64,000 bases of DNA, taken from the NCBI RefSeq assembly GCF_900114745.1, contig NZ_FOUB01000002.1, positions 119,094 through 183,093 on the forward strand, in the 5' to 3' direction. Every line of letters begins with the position of its first letter. The first letter of the stretch is position 1. The stretch comes from Nitrosomonas communis. GTDB taxonomy: Bacteria > Pseudomonadota > Gammaproteobacteria > Burkholderiales > Nitrosomonadaceae. The position numbers and the translations under genes were made by a program. Of this stretch, positions 6,823 to 14,816 are shown one piece after another. The notes beneath the pieces were generated by a model. That model had not been told where the DNA came from, ran no database searches, and saw nothing but the letters and a program-made list of their open reading frames with translations.

Positions 6823-8913
6823 TTATTGCCAATTTATGTAGGCAGAAATACCGAGGAAATTGACCCACTGGTTTTGATCCTGAATTAAGCGCGTGCCATC
6901 GGTATAAGTCCACCCGCTCCAGGTCCACTCGTTCGTTCTAAAATAATCCAGAATATAATCCAGGCGAAGGCCCAGATTCTTTTGTAAGGCATATCTTGCA
7001 AATAAATTCCATCTGCCTTGCTTGAATTTAATATCGGGTACAGGTGTATTACCAGGGCAACAATCAACTTCAACGATTGATTGTTTAAACTTGTCAGTAA
7101 TTTCAGAGTAGGTAATGTTGGTGCCGATATCGAGTTTCTCATGGGGTTTACCATTTATACCAACACCAAATGAAGTACTCAAATTTTCCAGCTTAACAGA
7201 CCAAGGCACGCGCGGGGCAGGTGTTCTGGAAGCTTGATCAATTTGTGTCTCGTTCCGTGAGAACCATGCATTTGCTTGCAAATTCTCAGAAAATGTGTAA
7301 ACAGCATCCAGCGAGTAGTTTCGTGCTATACCTTTTTGCATACCAAAGCCTGAGTTATTACGGTCGCCATTATAATCGTCCCATGAGTGGTCTACCGCGG
7401 CTTGCACGGATAGAGGCTCAAAAGGCTCCCAATTAAGTAATAACCGCACTTTGTCCCGATTGCGATCAGCGAGATTAATCGGCGCGATCAGGTTAAAGAA
7501 TGGTTGACCTGTTGCTGTGGTTTGGGTTAAAAAATGTGAACCCCAGCGGTCACTGTGTATATATGAAATAGTTCCTGTCAAAGTTTCTGCCAAGCTACGC
7601 CTTAATTCTACGCGACCGGATAGTTCGTCGGTACTATTTCGATGGCCTGTTGTTTGAGGTGTTCCCGTCCGATCCCAGTGCTCATAATCAATACCACCAA
7701 TCAGGCGCAAATTCATTGGCAATGCGTAGCTCGCCTCAAATTTATTGGTAAAGGTCCTGAAAGAACGTGGGGTGTTAAATCCAGTCCAGCGATTTCCATT
7801 TAAATCAACATTAAATGCGTTCGGGTTGTAAAGAAAAACAGGCGTTTTATCCTCACGATCTTCATAGCGGAAATTTGCCAGTAAGTTAAGTTTGGATAAC
7901 GGTCGAGAAGTAAGGGCCGCTTGCACTAATGTGGTGTCCACCTTGCCATGCAGATTACTGGGAGCGCCAGGAGCTGCAAGCTGGGTTGGAAAAAAGCCAT
8001 CTGTTTGGCTTGCTATTGTATAGGAAGCTTTGAATGTGCCCCGTGTATGGGGGTTAAACGAATACCCACCAGACAAAAACGCCTGGTGGGCTTGATTGTC
8101 GGGTGGCAGTGCGATGGGAGTAAATAAGCCAGGTGCAAAAATTCCGCCTACACTGCTGCCGCCAGTAGTGGTCAAGGCTTTATTTTTGTTTTCAAAAAGT
8201 GTTCCATAGTATCCTCCGGATAGCTGGAGATCTTTACCGTTGTAATTGAGGGTTGCTCCAAATATACGCGTAGTGTAATTAATAGGCTCAGGAAGGAATT
8301 CATAACCACCTACTGCAGTAGGTCCAGGAGGACCTAGCCGATTGCCTCGTCCGAATATGCGGGCGCCATCTTTATCTTCATTCTTGAAATGGAGTTGCAG
8401 TTCCAAATTTGCGGGAAGGAATTTATTGATACCAAACGCAAAGGATTCTCGTTCGGTTTTAAGGTGCTCAGGGCCGCCCGCAGTAGGAGTAGTAGGAACT
8501 TGAAGTTCGGAGCTGCCGATGCCTCCAACTGCAGTATTGGCTGTGAAGGGTTCATACCGTGGTGTCTGGCTGAATTCAAAAAAGTAGCCCCAATTACCCT
8601 GTCTACTATGTTCAAGCCGGATATCCCGGTTCTTGAAACCCAGGTTACGACCTTGTAGCTTAAACCAAGTGCCGGTATCGTCATTTCTCCTCACTATGTC
8701 AAGATTGAAAATACCGTAAAAACCATCGTCACGTAAGCCATTAAATTGACCAAAACGAGCATTATCATTGAATAGATAGCCTGCACCAAAATTAATAGTG
8801 CTCTGCGGTTTAGTTAGCCGTTTAATATTCTCATCTTGTTCTGCCCAAACCGAGCTAGCTATGATCAGCAAGGTAGCGGCAACTTTGATCTGAAAAGAAA
8901 AAGGTAATTTCAT
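6823..8913 (-). CDS. MtrB/PioB-family outer-membrane beta-barrel protein
   Basis: 696 residues with a signal peptide ending at SVWAEQ. The mature part is a long series of amphipathic strands ending in an aromatic-polar C terminus (ISAYINWQ), as expected for a 26- to 28-strand barrel. Phrases such as NFGAGYLFNDNARFGQ, GYFFEFSQTPRYEPF and SYTIASQTDGFFPTQL are typical of the decahaem-associated MtrB/PioB family. In that family the barrel sheathes an MtrA-type cytochrome and lets electrons cross the outer membrane. The cytochrome gene lies 20 bases upstream on the same strand, so the two form an operon in the classical order. I see no N-terminal CXXC, which Shewanella MtrB has. Confidence 0.88.
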   Translation of the reverse strand: MKLPFSFQIKVAATLLIIASSVWAEQDENIKRLTKPQSTINFGAGYLFNDNARFGQFNGLRDDGFYGIFNLDIVRRNDDTGTWFKLQGRNLGFKNRDIRLEHSRQGNWGYFFEFSQTPRYEPFTANTAVGGIGSSELQVPTTPTAGGPEHLKTERESFAFGINKFLPANLELQLHFKNEDKDGARIFGRGNRLGPPGPTAVGGYEFLPEPINYTTRIFGATLNYNGKDLQLSGGYYGTLFENKNKALTTTGGSSVGGIFAPGLFTPIALPPDNQAHQAFLSGGYSFNPHTRGTFKASYTIASQTDGFFPTQLAAPGAPSNLHGKVDTTLVQAALTSRPLSKLNLLANFRYEDREDKTPVFLYNPNAFNVDLNGNRWTGFNTPRSFRTFTNKFEASYALPMNLRLIGGIDYEHWDRTGTPQTTGHRNSTDELSGRVELRRSLAETLTGTISYIHSDRWGSHFLTQTTATGQPFFNLIAPINLADRNRDKVRLLLNWEPFEPLSVQAAVDHSWDDYNGDRNNSGFGMQKGIARNYSLDAVYTFSENLQANAWFSRNETQIDQASRTPAPRVPWSVKLENLSTSFGVGINGKPHEKLDIGTNITYSEITDKFKQSIVEVDCCPGNTPVPDIKFKQGRWNLFARYALQKNLGLRLDYILDYFRTNEWTWSGWTYTDGTRLIQDQNQWVNFLGISAYINWQ

Positions 8914-8933
8914 GTTGCTGTTTTTCCTGTTGA

Positions 8934-9887
8934 CTAGCGTTGAAAGAGGCCTTCATTGCGAACATTTTCTGGATTATTGCTGCCATGAATGTTGGTGTGG
9001 CAGTTCATGCAACCTCTCGCGAGTGTGTTTCTCGCATAAGCTCCTGTGATCGTTCCGAGGGAACTCTGGTGAGTATTGGGTTCATGACATTCCTGGCACA
9101 GGAAAGGGGAACGCACTTTGAGCAAGTTAGGTGCTGTAGTACCGTGCGGGTTATGGCAGATTGCACAATTTTCCTGGGCGGGTGGATGGTTATAAATAAA
9201 GGGTCCGCGCTTTTCCATGTGGCAAGTAAAGCAAGTTTCATTCACGCTATCGCGTACTGTCATGCTTGGTCCAGCTGAGCCATGCGGGTTGTGACAGTCT
9301 GAGCACACCACTTTTCCTTCGCGAATGGGATGACGGGAAGGACGGTTAATCTGGGCGCGTTGCTCCTTATGGCAGGCAAAACATGTTTCTGATTGAGTCA
9401 TTTTGTCACGGACTCTATCGCGGTCAGTATGAATCTGATGACAAGAAGTGCAAGCTATATCTCGGTTCGCATGAGCACTGCCTATCCAATTCATGCGCTT
9501 ACCTCCTTGGTGACAGTCCAAACATGCCTGATTTCTCTCCAAAATAGGAGTTGTCGAATTTTTCCCAAAGGTACGTGATGGCATTGGCGGCATCGTTTCC
9601 TCGTTATTTATATGCTGATCACTTTCTCCATGACAGCTTGTACAGGTTGGAGTGCGACTATCAGCTACAGTCCCATGTTTGGTTTTGCCAATGGCAAACA
9701 CAGGATAATCGCTGGTCTCATCATGGCATTTTGTGCATTTTCCATCACCCCGGAGAACGATGTCTGGTGAGTCTTCCTCAGAATCATCTTCTTCCTGCGC
9801 CATTGCATTTGGCATAATGCATAGCAAGAGAACTAACATCAGTAACCGTAACATCATGGAGTTTAATTTCTTTAAATCATTTGACAT
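8934..9887 (-). CDS. Decahaem c-type cytochrome, MtrA/DmsE family
   Basis: 317 residues from the ATG at 9887, preceded by GAGGG at a good distance; a longer in-frame start at 9947 has no such site and would bury the signal peptide. The signal peptide runs to NAMAQ. Exactly ten CXXCH haem motifs follow, at about residues 51, 82, 122, 146, 169, 195, 219, 241, 264 and 293 (CTKCH, CTSCH, CLDCH, CTSCH, CFACH, CSDCH, CFTCH, CAICH, CQECH, CMNCH). That count and the even spacing define the MtrA/PioA/DmsE family of periplasmic decahaem wires. With the adjacent porin it should form a trans-outer-membrane electron conduit. No outer-surface MtrC-type cytochrome lies next to it, as in the iron-oxidation MtoAB/PioAB arrangement. 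Confidence 0.92.
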   Translation of the reverse strand: MSNDLKKLNSMMLRLLMLVLLLCIMPNAMAQEEDDSEEDSPDIVLRGDGKCTKCHDETSDYPVFAIGKTKHGTVADSRTPTCTSCHGESDQHINNEETMPPMPSRTFGKNSTTPILERNQACLDCHQGGKRMNWIGSAHANRDIACTSCHQIHTDRDRVRDKMTQSETCFACHKEQRAQINRPSRHPIREGKVVCSDCHNPHGSAGPSMTVRDSVNETCFTCHMEKRGPFIYNHPPAQENCAICHNPHGTTAPNLLKVRSPFLCQECHEPNTHQSSLGTITGAYARNTLARGCMNCHTNIHGSNNPENVRNEGLFQR

Positions 9888-10920
9888 GAACCAAGCCCTC
9901 ATTAAATTAAATAAGATTGATATTTCTTGTGTGGGGGTTAAGCACAACCGCTAGAAAAAATTAATTTACTTTTAAAGGCAGTCTTTATCTGTGAGGTTTC
10001 TCACCTCAACAGGGTTATAAATTTGTAAAGGTAAAAAAGGTATGCTTTTTAAACCCTGAGGTGGCCAGAAAAGCTTCTAACTACTGAAATAAATATGTGG
10101 CAATAACGTTGAGTAGGCGTAATGCTTCAATAGTAGGAGACTTTTGACTGCACTTGAATGAGTTGATAATTAATTGGTATCTGTAAATGCCGGCGTTGCT
10201 AGCACCATAGATAAGCTGATACTGCTCGCAATTTGAGAATATTTACTAATGCTTCATACCTAAAATTTAAAAATTAAGATAAAACTTCCAAAAACTTGAT
10301 TTAGCGAAATCACCATCCAATACCGGAATCAACCCTAGAGGTTATTGATTTTTTTGTTGTTGATACTGATAAGCAGGATTAAAAAATTAAGAAGTAATTA
10401 TTAATAATTATCAGTTACAGTGCTTTGATATAAATCAAAAAACAATTAATAATAATTATTATTTATGTTTTTATAAGCAATATCCGTGCCATTATATTTT
10501 GTATAATATATTCAATTATTTATTAAAAATATGAGTAAAAGATTATTAATAAATTGTCGCCAATTTATTAATATATCTTATATAAACTCTATAACTATCT
10601 GTTTTTACGTGAAATAATTTGTCTCTAATTAGAGACGTAAATGAGATGTAAATAGAAATAATGAAAAATTCTTGAGGGGGGAATCTGCTACTGATAAATG
10701 AGCCTGGCAATCGCAGTTGATCACTTAAGGGAAAGGCTAATGTCATGACTAGAGAAACACCTTTTCGCAATCATAGTAGGGACAGATCTGTGGCCTCAAT
10801 GCATATGTACAATCGGATCATTGAACGCTATACCTTGTCCAGTTGCGGTTTTTAGTATAGATATGTTTGTGGGCTGGGAGGCCGGAGTGAAGGTGTTGGC
10901 ACAAACAATGGTTTATCTTA
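9888..10920. other. Long AT-rich intergenic region upstream of the decahaem gene
   Basis: About 1 kb without a credible gene. Near the cytochrome start lies a hairpin, TGAGGT ttctc ACCTCA at about 9992-10008. From 10250 to 10620 the sequence is very AT-rich with clustered AATAATTATT-like strings. A perfect 16-bp palindrome GTCTCTAATTAGAGAC occupies 10621-10636. These may be regulatory sites or decayed sequence. Confidence 0.5.
10621..10636. repeat. Perfect 16-bp palindrome
   Basis: GTCTCTAATTAGAGAC reads the same on both strands and sits in AT-rich noncoding DNA. It could be an operator for a dimeric regulator. Twelve of its bases plus flank (CTAATTAGAGACGT) also occur at the start of hsdS near 2021, probably by chance. 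Confidence 0.5.
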
Positions 10921-11020
10921 TTCCATTTCCAAATCAAAAATGGCGCGAAGGTGAGCCACAACAGTATAAATAATACGGCAAGGTGAAGCCGACAAAGTCA
11001 GTTTTGATTTAGAAATGGAA
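10921..11020 (+). mobile_element. 101-bp-family inverted-repeat element, copy 2
   Basis: Same orientation as copy 1, 100 bp, ends TTCCATTTCC and AGAAATGGAA. Flanks TTA (10918-10920) and TGA (11021-11023): both fit TNA but differ, so the duplication has decayed or the ends recombined. Confidence 0.9.
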
Positions 11021-11100
11021 TGAGAACGATACAACGGTAAAACCCACTAACCAGTACAATCCCATCAATTTATTATTCTAAAATTTTTCAGTTAACAGAC

Positions 11101-11474
11101 TCATCTGAGGGAACCAGTTTCCATTGCGTGCTGAATACTCAAGGCAAGCCCTTTGGCTTCCTGGAAACTCGATTGGTGGGTGACAATGATGGTGACGAAA
11201 CTCTTTTTATCACTTGTTCGCCGGCAATGTACGGCTAGGTTATAATCGTTGTTGATTAGCGCAACATCATCTGCGCGCTGAAGGATTTGTCCTGTTACTT
11301 CAGAAGCAATCGTTGTGTATGCACGACTCAGGCAATTTTTTTGCTAATGTTTAAGGGCAGAATAGTGTAAAAGAGGGACGGCGAAGCACTGACTGCCTGT
11401 TTGATGGGAGTAATAAACAGCGTTGCACAAATGATCAGTAAGAATCGTATCAAAGTAATGGTTGGTATAGGCAT
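11101..11474 (-). pseudogene. Small exported protein gene with a frameshift at a poly-A run
   Basis: An ATG at 11474 follows an excellent GGAGG at 6 bases. It encodes a signal peptide (LIRFLLIICATLFITPIKQA, then VSA) and continues to LPLNISKK, where a run of seven A (coding strand; 11336-11342) is followed by a stop. Adding one A restores the frame: NCLSRAYTTIASEVTGQILQ, then VTIIVTHQSSFQEAKGLA, ending at the TGA at 11101-11103, about 125 residues in all. The family is unknown to me. The strong start and good second half argue for a recently broken gene, phase-variation by slippage, or a sequencing error in the homopolymer. Confidence 0.65.
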
Positions 11475-11609
11475 GCCACTTCCTCCAGTGATGTGCTAAA
11501 AAGCATTTGAGGCGTTGAATCCCGTCGCTCTCTGTGTGATGTAAGCATTCCTGTCTGGCTGTGATGCCTATATTTATTTCATATCCTGATCATTGCCATT
11601 TTTAGAAAA

Positions 11610-11987
11610 TTACGCTTTTATAGTCGCATAGATTGAGCGATTTTCTCCTCGATAGTCTGTTAGTAATCCTACCACAATAATAATAAGCCCCATGGCAATA
11701 TAAAAATTCCGAGCGATAAACTCGTCAGCAAAACCTAAGATGAAGGGGATAGCCACTAATACCGGGCCAACTATGCACTCGATCCAGCCTTGCAGCATAA
11801 AGGGAATTATCTTGATGGCGCCAAAGGGAAAACCGGAAATCAAGGTAACAACAAGATGAACTGCAGCCAACCCATATGCAAGCATTGCGGGTATTTTGCT
11901 TAAACCCAATAAAGTAGGTGCCAGTAAAAATATAACCACTGTCAGGAAATCTAAATAGCCATGGTTACGTGGAGAAATTATTTTCAT
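11610..11987 (-). CDS. Small integral membrane protein (SPW-type, 125 aa)
   Basis: Four predicted membrane helices: LTVVIFLLAPTLLGL, MLAYGLAAVHLVVTLI, IVGPVLVAIPFILGF and FYIAMGLIIIVVGLL, joined by short loops. The N terminus (KIISPRNHGYLDFLTV) and the layout match small SPW-repeat-like inner-membrane proteins of unknown role. A purine-rich AAAGGAGCAGTC site precedes the ATG. It lies upstream, on the same strand, of the frameshifted exported gene and downstream of the Crp/Fnr regulator, with gaps of over 100 bases, so it is probably a separate transcript that could answer to that regulator. Confidence 0.7.
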   Translation of the reverse strand: MKIISPRNHGYLDFLTVVIFLLAPTLLGLSKIPAMLAYGLAAVHLVVTLISGFPFGAIKIIPFMLQGWIECIVGPVLVAIPFILGFADEFIARNFYIAMGLIIIVVGLLTDYRGENRSIYATIKA

Positions 11988-12112
11988 TTGACTGCTCCTT
12001 TCATTGATGGTGAGTAACAGTCAGCACTTTAATACAGCGTTACTGCCAATGTCTGTTAGCAAGACAACATCCCTTATAGTAAATATTGCAACAGCTGAGT
12101 TTAATCAAACAA

Positions 12113-12799
12113 TTACTCATTGATTAATGCGGCATCATTAATACAAATTTGCTCGCGTGTATAGTCAAGTAATCCTCGATTTCTAAACTCATTCATGATC
12201 GTACTGACTACGGAGCGGCTGGCGCCTACTAAATCTGCCAGCTCTTGCTGAGTGAGGAAAATTTCCAGTGAATATCCATGTTTACATCGTGTTCCAAATA
12301 ATTGAGCAAGATCCAGGAGCGTTGCAATCACACGTTGGTCAACTGGCTGAGTAAGAATAGTGCGGAGTTTGCGTTCAATCTGTTGCTGCCGGTTAGACAT
12401 TGTCTCGAAAACAGCCCATGACCACTCCGGCCAGCGATATATCAATTTTTTGAAATCTTCATATTCGATCCGATAGAATGAGACTTTTCCCAGAGCCTGT
12501 GCGCTTTCTTGCATGACTGGATTAGCACAATCATGCTGCAGTTGTCCGATGACACACCCTGATCTTATTAAAGCAAGCGTCAACTCATTGCCCTGGATCG
12601 TGAGATAAGAAAGTTTTACGATACCTTCTTTTATCCAAAAAAGACTTGCGCAACTTTCCCCTTGGCGATAGAGAAAACGTTTATCAGGAATTTCGATTTC
12701 CTGAATGGAAGGACATATTTGCTTCCATTGCTGCCAATTTCGCTCTAACAGCGGATTGAGAAATTCAGCTTTTATATGATCGTGTTTTGAGGAGGACAT
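12113..12799 (-). CDS. Crp/Fnr-family transcriptional regulator
   Basis: 228 residues. Residues about 35-130 form the cyclic-nucleotide-binding-like sensor barrel (RFLYRQGESCASLFWIKEG, SGCVIGQLQHD). A dimerisation helix follows (MSNRQQQIERKLRTIL). Residues about 170-215 are the winged helix with the recognition part LTQQELADLVGASRSVVSTI and the typical closing NEFRNRGLLDY. No Fnr-type cysteine cluster is seen, so it is not an oxygen-sensing Fnr; the ligand is unknown. It stands alone, with intergenic DNA on both sides holding a copy of the mobile repeat upstream. Possible targets are the neighbouring membrane protein gene and MsrB. Confidence 0.9.
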   Translation of the reverse strand: MSSSKHDHIKAEFLNPLLERNWQQWKQICPSIQEIEIPDKRFLYRQGESCASLFWIKEGIVKLSYLTIQGNELTLALIRSGCVIGQLQHDCANPVMQESAQALGKVSFYRIEYEDFKKLIYRWPEWSWAVFETMSNRQQQIERKLRTILTQPVDQRVIATLLDLAQLFGTRCKHGYSLEIFLTQQELADLVGASRSVVSTIMNEFRNRGLLDYTREQICINDAALINE

Positions 12800-12850
12800 T
12801 GACAGTGCTGATTAAAAATAGGCTAGCCTATAGACTCGATACATCAATCA

Positions 12851-12951
12851 TTCTATTGCTAAATCGATCCCGATTTTGTCGACTTCACCTTGCTGTTTTA
12901 TTGATGATGTCTGCGGTTCGCCTTCTTATCATCTTTGATTTGGAAATAGTA
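12851..12951 (-). mobile_element. 101-bp-family inverted-repeat element, copy 3 (degenerate)
   Basis: Reverse orientation, exactly 101 bp but the most diverged copy (TTCTATTGCTAAATCGATCC at the left end, GGAAATAGTA at the right). The inner blocks CTTCACCTTGC and GTCTGCGGTTCGCCTTC are kept. Flanks TCA and TAA, both TNA. Confidence 0.8.
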
Positions 12952-13269
12952 TAAGATACTCAAATGGGATTATATAATGCTGAGAGCTGGTTTTGGTTGG
13001 CCCAAAATAATCTGTACGACTTCGACGTGGTCAGTTCTGCCTTTGCTGATTGACTCGTAAGTAGCCACTGATGTATCCCGAAATGATTTCGATCATACCA
13101 TGAGCTTTATCAAGTGTCTGATTTAATAAATGATTTGTCAGCACCGGTCAGATCAATCCGATCCGACTGTTGCCAGCCTGCAAGAGCCGCCAATATTAAG
13201 AATAGCCACATGTCAGCCCATCGGCTATTTATTTCATGTAATTTGATTTAATCTTTCAGCCGTTATGTT
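12952..13269. other. Intergenic region, nothing clear
   Basis: 318 bases between the mobile repeat and the 3' end of the MsrB gene. I see no gene, RNA or clear terminator. Confidence 0.4.
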
Positions 13270-13824
13270 TTATCCCCTCAGTTCGGGGAGTGCTTCTTCT
13301 TTAGGGATAAACCTTAGCGCTAATCCATTATTACACCAGCGCTCTCCGCGTGGCGGTGGACCATCATTGAAGACATGGCCCTGATGGCCCTCACAGCGTG
13401 CGCAGTGATACTCGGTGCGAGGCCAGATCAGCATGAAATCACGTTTGGTGCCGATATGGCCAGAAATAGGTTGGGTAAAACTGGGCCATCCGGTACCGCT
13501 ATCATATTTATGTTTGCTATCGAATAAGGGTAAATAGCAAGCGGCACAAATGTAGATGCCATCACGATATTCTTGGTTAAGAGGATTGCTCTCAGGAGGC
13601 TCCGTGTCTTCTCCAAACAATACTTGGTAAGCCTCTGGTGACAATAAAGAACGCCATGCTTCATGCGGTTTATTGAGCGGGGCAACGGTTATCGGATCGA
13701 TTTTAATTTTTGTGCTCCTCTGTTGTTCGGCACCTAATTCGCGTGGATAGGATGAGATAAAAGGCAGTGTGATCAATGCAGCCAACCCTTTCAGCCAAGT
13801 GCGTTTTTTTATGTGGATCCCCAT
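13270..13824 (-). CDS. msrB: Exported peptide-methionine (R)-S-oxide reductase
   Basis: 184 residues from the ATG at 13824; an in-frame TTG at 13845 is less likely. Repairs methionine-R-sulfoxide in proteins. The N terminus has KKRTWLKGLAALITLPF, a membrane-targeting signal with a basic start, so the enzyme acts in the envelope. The MsrB fold is complete: zinc cysteines in CAAC (about 93-96) and CARC (about 141-144), the block YDSGTGWPSF, and the catalytic Cys in RWCNNGLALRF at about 164, where the family usually reads RYCxN. Stand-alone gene. A periplasmic repair enzyme suits a cell that makes reactive nitrogen and oxygen species. Confidence 0.9.
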   Translation of the reverse strand: MGIHIKKRTWLKGLAALITLPFISSYPRELGAEQQRSTKIKIDPITVAPLNKPHEAWRSLLSPEAYQVLFGEDTEPPESNPLNQEYRDGIYICAACYLPLFDSKHKYDSGTGWPSFTQPISGHIGTKRDFMLIWPRTEYHCARCEGHQGHVFNDGPPPRGERWCNNGLALRFIPKEEALPELRG

Positions 13825-14249
13825 GTTTTCAAATAAGTTCAGCAAAAATTTGATCGCCAGCGTATGGTATGGTTCAGCATAACCGGCTTTTCAGAATAGC
13901 TATCTTAGCAGGTGAGATTGCGCGAGAATGAGGGTTAATGCGTTTATATGATGAAGATGAGCGGACAAGTAGTATACAACCCCACCCGTCCATCGGGCGG
14001 GGAGCCACCCACAATGAAGCACGATTATTGACCGCCTGGTTCTGCAAAAGTAACTTCTCAGTTCATTTAATTATCGCGTTGATCCATTTCAACTCTATAT
14101 TCATGACCATCGGCCAGAACGTAAGGTATGGTCATTTTACCTGCAGTAAGATCGACGCAATTCTCGATCCGATTCACTACGCTATTTACGCTATGGGTTT
14201 ATTTCATGATTCTACTTATTAACGTTTGAAATAGTATCATTAAATAAAT
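13825..14249. other. Intergenic region with a GC-rich hairpin
   Basis: About 425 bases. An open frame at 13938-14222 has no ribosome binding site and no protein-like composition. A GC-rich inverted stretch (CCCACCCGTCCATCGGGCGG) at about 13981-14000 may be a decayed mobile-element end. Nothing else is clear. Confidence 0.4.
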
Positions 14250-14792
14250 TTAGTAGGGAGGGGGCGGCGGAGGGCTGCCTGGAGGGGGAGGTGGATAGCT
14301 GCTAGAAGGAGCACGTTGGGGTGCCGGCTTGCTACCGCTGCTTGAGTATCCCTCGTTGACAAAACGCCCGGGAGAGGGGATGCGATGACCATTGGCATAC
14401 ATGCACTGCATATAAGCTGTATCGTAGCGCTGTTGATTGATATTTCCTGAAGATTGTGCAGAACTGCTGCCAGCCAATCCTCCCACCAATAAGCCACTTC
14501 CTGCACCAATGGCAGCACCTCGTCCGCCACCAAAAGCAGTGCCTGCGAGGGCGCCTAATGCAGTTGTAAGAGCGGCGGTTTCCATACCGCTGAATATGGA
14601 TGCACGGCGTGGCGTTTGTTCGCTGACTTGCTCGCTCGCAAATTGTCTACAGAGCAAGTCATCCGATCTAAATTGCTCAAACGTTTTATCTGCTGCGGGT
14701 AAAACCATTACGCCTGGTCCCGTCGGTATGTGAACACATGCTGTGAGCAGCGTGAGTGACAGCAGCGTGGATATTTTAGTAATTCTTGGCAT
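14250..14792 (-). CDS. Glycine-zipper lipoprotein with proline-rich tail
   Basis: 180 residues. Lipoprotein signal with lipobox LLTAC, so Cys19 is the likely lipidated residue. A Gly/Ala-rich double zipper follows (TTALGALAGTAFGGGRGAAI, then GAGSGLLVGGLAG), the form seen in envelope proteins of the YmgG/OmpA-like glycine-zipper group. A conserved-type block RYDTAYMQCMYANGHRIP comes next, then a proline run (PPPPPGSPPPPPPY) at the end. AAGGA precedes the start. It lies 24 bases downstream of the Asp/Phe-rich gene on the same strand, so the two are probably co-transcribed surface proteins. Function unknown; the Pro-rich tail may contact peptidoglycan or partners. Confidence 0.8.
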   Translation of the reverse strand: MPRITKISTLLSLTLLTACVHIPTGPGVMVLPAADKTFEQFRSDDLLCRQFASEQVSEQTPRRASIFSGMETAALTTALGALAGTAFGGGRGAAIGAGSGLLVGGLAGSSSAQSSGNINQQRYDTAYMQCMYANGHRIPSPGRFVNEGYSSSGSKPAPQRAPSSSYPPPPPGSPPPPPPY

Positions 14793-14816
14793 AACGAGAT
14801 TTCCTTTGAAATTTAA

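Noticed and set aside
10546..10770. 74-codon open frame on the minus strand in AT-rich DNA
   Set aside because: No ribosome binding site, no protein-like composition, and it spans a palindrome.
13938..14222. 94-codon open frame on the plus strand
   Set aside because: No ribosome binding site and no recognisable motif; treated as intergenic.
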